Positions 1 to 7,922 of a stretch of DNA of 64,000 bases are shown here, piece after piece. Under the pieces are notes generated by a model, which was given only the letters and a program-made list of their open reading frames with translations, had not been told where the DNA came from and ran no database searches. Position 1 is the stretch's first letter; each line of letters starts with the position of its first letter. The stretch lies in contig CAVTWH010000010.1 in NCBI GenBank assembly GCA_963738365.1, positions 1,364,001 through 1,428,000 of the forward strand, written 5' to 3'. Position numbers and translations under genes: made by a program. Source of the DNA: CAVTWH01 sp963738365 (GTDB lineage: Bacteria > Actinomycetota > Actinomycetes > Mycobacteriales > Micromonosporaceae).

Positions 1-1898
1 ACGGAAACCTGATCGCCTTCACGCGCACCTGCACCTCCTCGCCCAGCCAGGTCTGGCTCTACGACAAGACGACCGCCACCGCGCACAAGGTCCTCGACAA
101 CGCATCCGACGCGGACATCTCACCGGACGGCACCAAGATCGTCTTCAGTCGGATTACGTCCGCGCCGTGGGACGACCTGTTCCAGTCTGCGATCGACGGC
201 TCCGGAGTCACCCAGCTCACCACCACGGGAGCCACCCAGGCCAAGCGTCATGAGCAACCGGTGTGGTCCCCGTCGGGCACTCGCATCGCGTTCTACAGCA
301 ACGGCGGACCCAACCAACAGGACACGGAGATCTTCAATGTGGCAGCCAAGACCGAGACGGTCTGGCTCGCCTCGAGTTGGGGCTGGCCCTCCTGGCAGCC
401 GATCAACCCCTCGGCGCCGAAGCCGCCCACGTCGCCCGCGACGCTGGTCGCCGCGTTGAAGGCGTCCGCCGGTACCGCTGACTCTTCCGGCCAGACGAAC
501 GTGACGTTGGACGCTTCCGGCACCACCGGCGCCGGATCCGGCGCGTCATACTCGTTCGACTTCGGCGACACGGACCCGCCGCAGGTGTCGTCGACTCCCA
601 TTGTGACGAGGCCGGAGTGGGAGGGCACGTACAAGGTCACCCTCACAGTCACGGACTCGCTGGGCCGCAAGGCGACCTCGACCCCGCAATGGCTGACCGT
701 CGGCGACGGCTACCACCCGGTGGCGCCGACCCGGCTGCTCGACACGCGCTCCGGCGTCGGCGCCCCGGCCGCTCCGGTCGGCTCGATGAAGGCGCTGACC
801 CTGCAGCTGCCTGCATCGGTGACGGCGAACAGCTACGGCCCGCTGTCGGCGGTGGTGCTGAACGTGACCGTCACCCAGCCCAAGTCCTACGGCAACATCA
901 AGGTCTACCCGGACGGCCTGCCCGCGCGGCCGGACACCTCCAACCTCAACTTCAACGCCGGGCTCACCGTGGCGAACCTGGTGACCGTGCCGATCATCGA
1001 CGGCAAGGTCACGCTGTTCGTGGAGAGCCCCGGCTCGGCGCACCTGATCGCCGACCTGTCCGGCTACTACACCGCCGGTACCTCCGGGGCCGGGTTCGAG
1101 CCGCTGTCACCGAGCCGGATCCTGGACACCCGCAACGGCACCGGCGCGCCGCACGCCCGGGTGCCGGCCGGGGGCACGTTGTCGCTGCCGCTGCCTGCCT
1201 CGGTGCCGGACGGTGCCACGGCGGTGGTAATGAACGCCACCGCGGTCGACACCTCCTCGTACGGGAACCTGACGGTGTACCCCGACGTGCCGGGGCAGGC
1301 TCCGCCGACCGCATCGAGCCTGAATTTCAACACGAAGGGTACGGTGCCGAACCTGGTGATCGTGCCGGTCTCGGCCAACCGCACGATCGACTTCCACGTG
1401 GACAGCCCCGGCTCGGCGGACATCATCGCCGACATCGATGGCTACTTCTCCCCGTCGTCGACGTCGAAGTTCGTGCCGTTGTATCCCACCCGGCTGTTCG
1501 ACACCCGCAACGGCGACGCCGGTGGCGCGGTGCCCTCGGGCGACGGGGTCATTGCGTCGATTGCCTACGGGTTCGACCTGCCGGTGTCGGCGCTGACCGC
1601 GGGGCTGTACAACGTGACAGTGACCCAGCCGGCCGGCCACGGGTTCATCACGGTGTTCCCGGACGGCCTGGCCAGTGTGCCGAACGTGTCGAACGTGAAC
1701 TATTCCGAGGGCCAGACCGTGCCGAACGCCGTGCTGGCTCCGATGACCGACGGCAAGGAGATCTTCTACAACGGCGGCACCGCCGCCACCCACCTGGTCG
1801 TGGACTTCTTCGGTTACTTCGCCAAGCCGTTGGCCACCGACGCCCCGCCGACCGACGCCGTCCGGATGGCCGTGCGGGCACACGTCCAAAAGTCCTGA
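1..1898 (+). CDS. Secreted/surface repeat protein, 5' end outside window
   Basis: The frame is open from the first bases, so the N-terminus lies upstream; about 631 residues are visible. The first ~125 residues contain TolB/WD40-like propeller repeats, seen as ISPDGTKIVFSR and WSPSGTRIAFYS. A PKD-like domain follows (YSFDFGDTDPP then GTYKVTLTVTDSLGRKA). The rest is three copies of a ~125-residue module, each opening with a RLLDTR/RILDTR/RLFDTR motif and ending near a GYY/GYF aromatic patch. Such modules are common on actinobacterial extracellular proteins, where they are thought to mediate surface or carbohydrate interactions. No catalytic motif is visible. Function is unknown; an extracellular binding role is inferred. 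Confidence 0.8.
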   Translation, partial: GNLIAFTRTCTSSPSQVWLYDKTTATAHKVLDNASDADISPDGTKIVFSRITSAPWDDLFQSAIDGSGVTQLTTTGATQAKRHEQPVWSPSGTRIAFYSNGGPNQQDTEIFNVAAKTETVWLASSWGWPSWQPINPSAPKPPTSPATLVAALKASAGTADSSGQTNVTLDASGTTGAGSGASYSFDFGDTDPPQVSSTPIVTRPEWEGTYKVTLTVTDSLGRKATSTPQWLTVGDGYHPVAPTRLLDTRSGVGAPAAPVGSMKALTLQLPASVTANSYGPLSAVVLNVTVTQPKSYGNIKVYPDGLPARPDTSNLNFNAGLTVANLVTVPIIDGKVTLFVESPGSAHLIADLSGYYTAGTSGAGFEPLSPSRILDTRNGTGAPHARVPAGGTLSLPLPASVPDGATAVVMNATAVDTSSYGNLTVYPDVPGQAPPTASSLNFNTKGTVPNLVIVPVSANRTIDFHVDSPGSADIIADIDGYFSPSSTSKFVPLYPTRLFDTRNGDAGGAVPSGDGVIASIAYGFDLPVSALTAGLYNVTVTQPAGHGFITVFPDGLASVPNVSNVNYSEGQTVPNAVLAPMTDGKEIFYNGGTAATHLVVDFFGYFAKPLATDAPPTDAVRMAVRAHVQKS

Positions 1899-2037
1899 GC
1901 TGATTCGATCGGGTCGGCCGCCTCAACCAGCGGCGGCGGATCCCTTTCGGGCGCACGACCGGCTGCCAGGACAACGGCGCCTTGCCCTGCAGTCAGGTGG
2001 GGACCGGTAGATGCCTGCCTGATCGCCGGCGGTCCGC

Positions 2038-2069
2038 GGGCGCGCACAGCCAGCCAGCTGTGCGCGCCC
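2038..2069. terminator. Bidirectional hairpin between convergent genes
   Basis: A perfect 13-bp GC-rich stem (arms 2038-2050 and 2057-2069) with a 6-nt loop lies between the stop of the repeat protein at 1898 and the stop of metK at 2148. Its place between convergent genes suggests it ends transcription from both sides. There is no strong T-run. Confidence 0.7.
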
Positions 2070-2147
2070 GACCTGTGTTGACCTCACCGACCAGGCAACC
2101 ACGGCGGCCTGCTCGTTACCGATCCACCCTCCCAGCGCAACGGGCGG

Positions 2148-3344
2148 TCAGAAGGACTCGACCGTCTTGCGCAGGTCCTCGGCGCGGGACGTGTCCTCCC
2201 AGGTGAATGCAGCTTCCTCCCGGCCGAAGTGGCCGTACGCGGCGGTGCGGGAGTAGATCGGGGCGAGCAGGGACAGGTCGCGGATGATGGCCGCGGGGCG
2301 GAGGTCGAAGACGCGCAGGACCGCCTCGCGGATGTGGTCGATCGGGGCCGCCTCGGTGCCGAAGCAGTCGAGGAACAGGCCGACCGGCTGGGCCTTGCCG
2401 ATCGCGTACGCCACCTGGACTTCGCAGCGGTCGGCCAGACCGGCGGCGACCACCGTCTTGGCGACCCAGCGCATCGCGTAGGCAGCCGAGCGGTCCACCT
2501 TGGACGGGTCCTTGCCGGAGAAGGCGCCGCCGCCGTGGCGGGCCATGCCGCCGTAGGTGTCGACGATGATTTTGCGGCCGGTCAGGCCCGCGTCCCCCAT
2601 CGGGCCACCGATCTCGAAGCGGCCGGTCGGGTTGACCAGGAGGCGGTGGCCGGCCACGTCGAGGCCCACGGTGGACAGGACGGGGGCTACGACGTGCTCG
2701 GCGATCGCGGGGGCGAGCGTGTCGGGCACCGAGATGTCCGGCGAGTGCTGAGCGGAGACGACCACCGTGTCGAGGCGGACCGGGCGGGTGCCGTCGTACT
2801 CGATCGTCACCTGGGTCTTGCCGTCCGGGCGCAGGTACGGCAGCACGCTCTGGTGGCGCACGACGCTCAGCTGGCGGGCCAGCCGGTGGGCCAGGACGAT
2901 GGGCAGCGGCATGAGTTCGGGCGTGTCCCGGCAGGCGTAGCCGAACATCATGCCCTGGTCGCCGGCGCCCTGGCGGTCCAGGTCCGTCTCCGCGTCGCCG
3001 TCGCGCTGCTCCAGGGAGGCGTCGACGCCCTGGGCGATGTCCGCCGACTGGTGGCCGATCGAGACCGACACGCCGCAGGAGCGACCGTCGAACCCCTTGG
3101 CCGAGGAGTCGTACCCGATCTCCAGGATCTTCTCCCGGACGATGGTGGCGATGTCCACGTACGCCGCGGTGGAGACCTCGCCGGCCACGTGTACCTGGCC
3201 CGTGGTGATCAGGGTCTCGACCGCGACGCGGCTGGTCGGGTCGGCGGTGAGCAGGGCGTCGAGCACCGCGTCGCTGATCTGGTCGGCGATCTTGTCCGGG
3301 TGGCCCTCGGTGACGGACTCGGAAGTGAACAGACGGCGGGACAT
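2148..3344 (-). CDS. metK: S-adenosylmethionine synthetase
   Basis: 398 residues, the normal MetK length. The enzyme makes SAM from methionine and ATP. Family motifs are intact: GHPDKIADQISD near the N-terminus, GDQGMMFGYA in the middle and the P-loop-like GGGAFSGKDPSKVDRSAAY. The ATG at 3344 follows GAGAGGA at a good distance. It is the last of a row with the dehydratase and DUF1330 genes. Next to a SAM-consuming chlorinase this may be a pathway copy supplying SAM and recycling the released methionine, though it could be the only housekeeping metK. No SAM riboswitch is visible in the short upstream gap. Confidence 0.95.
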   Translation of the reverse strand: MSRRLFTSESVTEGHPDKIADQISDAVLDALLTADPTSRVAVETLITTGQVHVAGEVSTAAYVDIATIVREKILEIGYDSSAKGFDGRSCGVSVSIGHQSADIAQGVDASLEQRDGDAETDLDRQGAGDQGMMFGYACRDTPELMPLPIVLAHRLARQLSVVRHQSVLPYLRPDGKTQVTIEYDGTRPVRLDTVVVSAQHSPDISVPDTLAPAIAEHVVAPVLSTVGLDVAGHRLLVNPTGRFEIGGPMGDAGLTGRKIIVDTYGGMARHGGGAFSGKDPSKVDRSAAYAMRWVAKTVVAAGLADRCEVQVAYAIGKAQPVGLFLDCFGTEAAPIDHIREAVLRVFDLRPAAIIRDLSLLAPIYSRTAAYGHFGREEAAFTWEDTSRAEDLRKTVESF

Positions 3345-3411
3345 CGCGATTCCTCTCGCTCGGACACACCTCGGTCGGGCCCGCAGGCGCGCCCGAGGCT
3401 CGGGGCAGACC

Positions 3412-3792
3412 TCAGCCGGGCCACACCGCGGCGGAGGCGTCGATGGTCGGCTGCAGCACCGCAGCCGCCAGCGATTCGGTACGCAGGTGGGTGCCGGCCT
3501 GGTACTCCGGGTCACGCACCAGCTGCGAGAACGCGCGCCGGCTCGGGTAGGCCACCAGCAGCACCGCGTCCCACGACTCCCCCGGCTCGGCGACGAGCGC
3601 GGCGGCGCCCCGGCCGTAGTAGCGGATGGTGGCGCCGACCCGCTCGGCGAAGGGCCGGAAGTGGCGCAGGTAGTCGGCGTAGCCGGCCGCGCCGCCGGGC
3701 TTGAAGCGCAGCAGGTTGAGCATGGTCACGGGTTCGTCGGGGCCGTCCGCGAGAAAGGCCTTGAGCGCGCTGCCAGTCGGGTCAATCGCCAT
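3412..3792 (-). CDS. DUF1330 family small protein
   Basis: 126 residues with the ferredoxin-like DUF1330 pattern: VTMLNLLRFKPGG near the N-terminus, then YYGRGAAALVAEPGESWDAVLLVAYPSR and a Phe-Leu-rich middle. The biochemical role of this family is not established. The ATG at 3792 has GGAAGGA seven bases upstream, and the gene overlaps the end of the dehydratase gene by about 10 bp, so the two are probably translationally coupled. Co-transcription with the dehydratase and metK suggests an accessory role in the same pathway, but nothing in the protein shows which. Confidence 0.85.
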   Translation of the reverse strand: MAIDPTGSALKAFLADGPDEPVTMLNLLRFKPGGAAGYADYLRHFRPFAERVGATIRYYGRGAAALVAEPGESWDAVLLVAYPSRRAFSQLVRDPEYQAGTHLRTESLAAAVLQPTIDASAAVWPG

Positions 3793-5503
3793 GGGATGGT
3801 CCTTCCGGTCGGGTGACCCCATGGTCGCAGGCCGTCGCGCTCCGCCGGGTGAGCGGCACGGTGACCGCGCCGCGCGAGGCGCAGGAGACGAGGCTGCGGT
3901 ACTTCGCCATGACCCCGGTGGTGTAGCGCGGCGCCGGCGGCGTCCACTCCCGCAGTCGGTCGGCCAGCTCCTCGTCGGTCAGCTGCACCGACAGCTCCCG
4001 ACGGTCCACGTCGAGGGTGATGCGGTCGCCGTCGCGGACGGCCGCCAGTGGGCCGCCCTCCGCCGCCTCCGGCGCGACGTGGCCGGCCATCAGGCCGCGG
4101 GTCGCCCCGGAGAACCGACCGTCGGTGACCAGCGCGACCGACCCGCCGAGGCCGGCGCCGACCAGTGCGGCGGTGACGCCGAGCATCTCCCGCATGCCGG
4201 GGCCGCCGCGCGGGCCCTCGTACCGGATGACGACGATGTCGCCGGCCGTGATGCGCCGCTGTTGTACCGCGGCCATGGCTTCTTCTTCGGTGTCGAACAC
4301 GACCGCCGGTCCGCTGATGCGGGTGGTCTGCGTACCCGCCACCTTGACCACGGCGCCGGCCGGCGCCAGGTTGCCGTGCAGTACGACCAGTCCGCCGGTT
4401 TCGTGCAGCGGCCGGTCGGCCGGCACGACGACCCGCTGCCCGGGCGCGTCCGGTGCGTCGGCGACCTCCTCGGCGACGGTGCGCCCGGTGACCGTGAGCG
4501 CCTCGCCGACGAGCCGGCCGGCCTCGGCGAGGACCCGGCCCACCAGGCGGGTGCCGCCGGCCCGGTCGAGGTCGACCGCCGTGAACCGGCCGCCCGGGCG
4601 CAGGTCGGCGATGAGCGGCGTGCGGGCGCTCACCGCGTCGAAGTCGTCGATGTCCAGCGGCACGCCCGCCTCGGCGGCGATGGCGAGCAGGTGCAGGACG
4701 AGGTTCGTCGAGCCGCCGGTGGCCACGCCGGCGGTGACGGCGTTGTGGAACGAGCCGGGCCCCAGCAGCCGGGCCGGGGTCAGGCCGTCGGCCAGCCGGT
4801 CCATCACCAGCGCGCCGGCCCGCCGGCACTGTTCGGCCTTGCGCGGGTCGACCGCCGGCGGGTCCATCGAACCGAACGGACTCAGGCCGAGGAACTCCAT
4901 CGCCATCGCCATCGTGTTGGCGGTGTAGTGCCCGGCGCAGGCGCCGGGGCCGGGGCACGCGCCGCGCTCGAGCTCGTCGAGGTCGTCGTCGCCGAAGGTG
5001 CCCGCCGCGCGGTGGCCGACCGCCTCGAAGACGTCCTGCAGCGTGACGTCGGCGCCGCGGAACGTGCCCGGCAGCATCGTGCCGGAGTACACGATGACGC
5101 TGGGCAGGTCGAGGCGGACGTGGGCGAGGGCGGCGGCCGGAATGGTCTTGTCACAGCCGACGATGGTGACCAGGCCGTCGAGGGCGTGGCCGCGGGCGAC
5201 CAGCTCGATCGAGTCGGCGATGACCTCGCGGCTGACCAGCGAGGTGCGCATGCCGTCGGTGCCCATCGTGATCACGTCGGAGATCGCGATGGTATTGATC
5301 TCCAGCGGGGTGCCGCCGGCCGCGCGGACGCCGGCCATCACCTCGGCGGCCAGCCGGCGGTGGTTGCTGTTGCACGGCATGGTGCCGATCCAGCTGTGCA
5401 CCACGCCGATCATCGGTCGATCGAGATCGGCCGTGCTCAGGCCGGTGGCGCGCAGCGAGGCGCGGGCCGGCGCCCGGTGCGCACCGGCGAGGAACGGATT
5501 CAC
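3782..5503 (-). CDS. Dihydroxy-acid dehydratase (IlvD/SalH-like)
   Basis: About 573 residues. IlvD/Edd enzymes dehydrate 2,3-dihydroxy acids to 2-oxo acids using an Fe-S cluster. All three cluster cysteines are visible: TMPCNSNHRRLA, VGCDKTIPAAAL and GPGACAGHYTANTMAMA. The GTG at 5503 is preferred because AGAGG stands eight bases upstream; an ATG at 5521 is an alternative without a clear ribosome site. In salinosporamide biosynthesis the related enzyme SalH turns 5-chlororibonate into 5-chloro-4-hydroxy-2-oxopentanoate, and the SAM chlorinase, phosphorylase and dehydrogenase nearby point to that substrate here. A role in valine/isoleucine synthesis cannot be excluded from sequence. Confidence 0.85.
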   Translation of the reverse strand: MNPFLAGAHRAPARASLRATGLSTADLDRPMIGVVHSWIGTMPCNSNHRRLAAEVMAGVRAAGGTPLEINTIAISDVITMGTDGMRTSLVSREVIADSIELVARGHALDGLVTIVGCDKTIPAAALAHVRLDLPSVIVYSGTMLPGTFRGADVTLQDVFEAVGHRAAGTFGDDDLDELERGACPGPGACAGHYTANTMAMAMEFLGLSPFGSMDPPAVDPRKAEQCRRAGALVMDRLADGLTPARLLGPGSFHNAVTAGVATGGSTNLVLHLLAIAAEAGVPLDIDDFDAVSARTPLIADLRPGGRFTAVDLDRAGGTRLVGRVLAEAGRLVGEALTVTGRTVAEEVADAPDAPGQRVVVPADRPLHETGGLVVLHGNLAPAGAVVKVAGTQTTRISGPAVVFDTEEEAMAAVQQRRITAGDIVVIRYEGPRGGPGMREMLGVTAALVGAGLGGSVALVTDGRFSGATRGLMAGHVAPEAAEGGPLAAVRDGDRITLDVDRRELSVQLTDEELADRLREWTPPAPRYTTGVMAKYRSLVSCASRGAVTVPLTRRSATACDHGVTRPEGPSHGD

Positions 5504-5570
5504 GAAAGACACCTCTCGCATGAGCGGCTGTCGATGGAAATTAGCAGCGCGCAGCGCGGGCCGAACAGTG

Positions 5571-5587
5571 CGCGAAGACGATTCGCG
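5571..5587. promoter_or_regulatory. Inverted repeat in divergent dehydratase/phosphorylase region
   Basis: CGCGAA, 5-nt spacer, TTCGCG. It lies in the ~155-bp region between the divergent dehydratase and phosphorylase genes, where a regulator could control both pathway arms. No regulator can be assigned. Confidence 0.35.
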
Positions 5588-5658
5588 ACGATGGTGCAGG
5601 CGGTGGTACACCATTCGTCACATCGCCCGCGGCCCGAATCGGAGGCTACGATTCTGAC

Positions 5659-6558
5659 GTGGATTTTGACCAGGTCAGGGCCGATTTTGCGGTCATCGGT
5701 GGCAGCGGACTCTATCAATTGGAAGAACTGACCGACGTGCGCCGGACGAATATTCCGACGCCTTACGGGCAGCCCAGCGACGCGATCGTCACAGGCACGC
5801 TCGACGGCCTGCGGGTCGCCTTCCTGCCGCGGCACGGCGCCGGGCACACGATCACCCCCTCGGCGGTACCGGCGCGGGCGAACCTCTTCGCGCTGCGCTC
5901 GCTCGGCGTGCGCACGGTGCTGGCGGTGAGCGCGGTCGGCAGCCTCCGCGAGGACTTCGCCCCGGGCGACCTCGTGGTGACCGACCAGATCGTCGACCGG
6001 ACCCGGGGCCTACGGGCCGGCACGTTCTTCGACGAGGACCTCGTGGTGCACGTGCCGTTCGCCGACCCGTACTGCCCGCGGCTGCGCCCCGCGCTGGCGA
6101 AGGCGGCCGGTACGGCGACCGCGGCCCGGGTGCACGACGGCGGCACGTACTGCTGCATCGAAGGGCCGCAGTTCTCGACCCGGGCCGAGTCGATGATGTA
6201 CCGCCAGCTGGGTCACGACGTGATCGGCATGACCGCCGCCCCGGAGGCCAAGCTGGCCCGCGAGGCCGAGCTGTGCTACGTCGGCCTGGCCCTGGTGACC
6301 GACTACGACTGCTGGCGCGACGGGCACGAGGACGTGACCGCGGCGGCGGTGGCGGAGGTCATGCGGGACAACGCCATCGCGGCCCGGGCCACGGTCCGCG
6401 CCTTCGCGGCCGCCCTGCAGGCCGACGGCGACGCCGACTGTGACTGCACCTGCCGGCGCGCCCTGGCCACCTCGATCATCACCGCGCCGGGACACGGCCG
6501 GGCGGGCGCCGACGCGCCGTACCACGCGCTCGTCGCCCGCTACCGGCCGGTGGCCTGA
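5659..6558 (+). CDS. 5'-methylthioadenosine-type phosphorylase (SalT/FlB-like)
   Basis: 299 residues of the MTA/purine nucleoside phosphorylase family. The N-terminal phosphate motif IGGSGLY is present, as are CIEGPQFSTRAES and the purine-pocket stretch MTAAPEAKLAREAELCY followed by TDYDCW, as in MTA phosphorylases. Such enzymes split a 5'-substituted adenosine with phosphate into adenine and the pentose 1-phosphate. In fluorometabolite and salinosporamide pathways, family members act on 5'-halo-5'-deoxyadenosine. The C-terminal cysteine-rich CDCTC segment is unusual. The GTG start has GGAGG 13 bases upstream, which is rather far. Its stop lies 3 bp from the convergent apt stop. A general MTA-salvage role is the main alternative. 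Confidence 0.88.
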   Translation: MDFDQVRADFAVIGGSGLYQLEELTDVRRTNIPTPYGQPSDAIVTGTLDGLRVAFLPRHGAGHTITPSAVPARANLFALRSLGVRTVLAVSAVGSLREDFAPGDLVVTDQIVDRTRGLRAGTFFDEDLVVHVPFADPYCPRLRPALAKAAGTATAARVHDGGTYCCIEGPQFSTRAESMMYRQLGHDVIGMTAAPEAKLAREAELCYVGLALVTDYDCWRDGHEDVTAAAVAEVMRDNAIAARATVRAFAAALQADGDADCDCTCRRALATSIITAPGHGRAGADAPYHALVARYRPVA

Positions 6559-6561
6559 GCT

Positions 6562-7092
6562 TCAGGTCAGTACGAACGGCGCCGGCGCGAGGTCGGCCAG
6601 CAGGGGTACGCCGTCGATCCGGGCGATCACGGCGTACCCGGCCACCTCGCCCCCGGCCGCGGCGACCAGCCGGCCGGCCGCGGCCAGCGTGCCGCCGGTG
6701 GCCAGGATGTCGTCGACGACCAGCACCCGCTCGGCCGTGGCGACGGCATCCCGCTGGATCTCCAGGGCCGCCGTGCCGTATTCGAGCGCGTAGTCCGCCC
6801 GGTGCACCGGCCCGGGCAGCTTGCCCGCCTTGCGGGCCAGCACCAGCGGCCGGTCGGCCAGCAGCGCGAGCGCGGTGCCGAGGAGGAACCCGCGGGCCTC
6901 CACGGCCAGCACGCGGTCGTACCGCCCGGCGAACTCGGCCGCGAACGCCTCGGCGATGCGCCGGACCAGGCGCGGGTCGGCGAAGACCGGATGCAGGTCG
7001 CGGAACTGGATGCCGGGCCGGGGAAAGTCGGGGAAGACGCGGCTCGCCGCGGCGAGATCGGCGGCAAGGTCGGTGGTGACGGGGCTGGACAT
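6562..7092 (-). CDS. apt: Adenine phosphoribosyltransferase
   Basis: 176 residues, typical of Apt, which makes AMP from adenine and PRPP. Visible motifs are FPRPGIQFRDLHPVF near the N-terminus and the PRPP-binding loop VLVVDDILATGGTL. The ATG at 7092 follows GGAGGG. It lies 50 bp downstream of the dehydrogenase gene on the same strand, convergent with the phosphorylase. In a pathway that releases one adenine per chlorinated nucleoside, this enzyme would salvage the base and pull the phosphorolysis forward; that link is inferred from context. Confidence 0.92.
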   Translation of the reverse strand: MSSPVTTDLAADLAAASRVFPDFPRPGIQFRDLHPVFADPRLVRRIAEAFAAEFAGRYDRVLAVEARGFLLGTALALLADRPLVLARKAGKLPGPVHRADYALEYGTAALEIQRDAVATAERVLVVDDILATGGTLAAAGRLVAAAGGEVAGYAVIARIDGVPLLADLAPAPFVLT

Positions 7093-7116
7093 GGGGGTTC
7101 CCTCCGCTGGGCGATG

Positions 7117-7136
7117 GCGGCGGGCCGGCCCGCCGC
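7117..7136. repeat. 20-bp perfect palindrome between SDR and apt
   Basis: An uninterrupted 20-bp GC-only palindrome lies in the short gap between the dehydrogenase stop and the apt start. It could form a small hairpin limiting read-through into apt, or be chance in GC-rich DNA. Confidence 0.3.
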
Positions 7137-7142
7137 GGTGCG

Positions 7143-7922
7143 TCACTGGGCCAGGTAGCCGCCGTCGACCGGCAGCACCACGCCGGTGATGAACGACGCC
7201 TCGTCGCTGGCCAGGAAACAGATGGCGGCGGCCACCTCGGCGGGCTCGCCGAGCCGGCCGAGCGGGTGGCGGCGCTCGATCTCGGCGAGGTACTCGGGGC
7301 CGCCCGGCTCCTCGGGCAGCCGCCGGACCCGCTCGGTACGGATCGTGCCGGGCGCGACCGCGTTCACCCGGATGCCGCGGTCGGCCCACTCCACCGCCAG
7401 GTGCATGGCCAGCCCCGAGGCGGCGAACTTCGCCGGCCCGTAGGTGGCCTGGCCGCGCTGCCCGGCCAGGCCCGAGATGGACGACAGGCACACGATGGAA
7501 CCTCCGCCGCCGCCCGCCAGCATCGCCTCGACCGCGTACTTGCAGGTCAGGAACATGCCGCGGCCGTCGATCGCCATTACCTGGTCCCAGTCCTGCGGTC
7601 CGGCCGCGGTGATGTCCAGCAGCGGGATGATGCCGGCGTTGGCCACCGCAACGTCGAGGCGTCCGTAGCCGTGCACAGCGGCGTCGATCATGCGCCGGGC
7701 GTCGTCGGGGTCGGACACGTCGCCGGTGACCGCGATGACGTCGGCCCCGTCGGCGGCGAGCTGCGCGCGGGCCTTGGCGATACCCTCCTCGTCGATGTCG
7801 GCCAGCACGAGTCGCGCGCCCTCGCGGGCGAACCGCTCGGCCGTGGCCCGGCCGATGCCGTGGGCCGCGCCGGTGACGACGCAGGACTTGCCCGCGAGCC
7901 GGCCGTTGGTCGTGATGCTCAT
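7143..7922 (-). CDS. Short-chain dehydrogenase/reductase (SalM-like role proposed)
   Basis: 259 residues of the classical SDR family. The nucleotide motif TGAAHGIG lies near residue 18, with D at the end of the second strand (LVLADID) suggesting NAD preference. NAG, the SSISG serine and YGPAK catalytic Tyr/Lys follow, and the C-terminus ends VLPVDGGYL. The ATG at 7922 has GGAGGAG upstream and overlaps the antiporter stop by 4 bp. In salinosporamide biosynthesis the SDR SalM oxidises 5-chlororibose toward 5-chlororibonate; position beside apt and the phosphorylase makes this the best candidate for that step. Substrate is inferred, and SDR family membership alone does not fix it. Confidence 0.88.
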   Translation of the reverse strand: MSITTNGRLAGKSCVVTGAAHGIGRATAERFAREGARLVLADIDEEGIAKARAQLAADGADVIAVTGDVSDPDDARRMIDAAVHGYGRLDVAVANAGIIPLLDITAAGPQDWDQVMAIDGRGMFLTCKYAVEAMLAGGGGGSIVCLSSISGLAGQRGQATYGPAKFAASGLAMHLAVEWADRGIRVNAVAPGTIRTERVRRLPEEPGGPEYLAEIERRHPLGRLGEPAEVAAAICFLASDEASFITGVVLPVDGGYLAQ

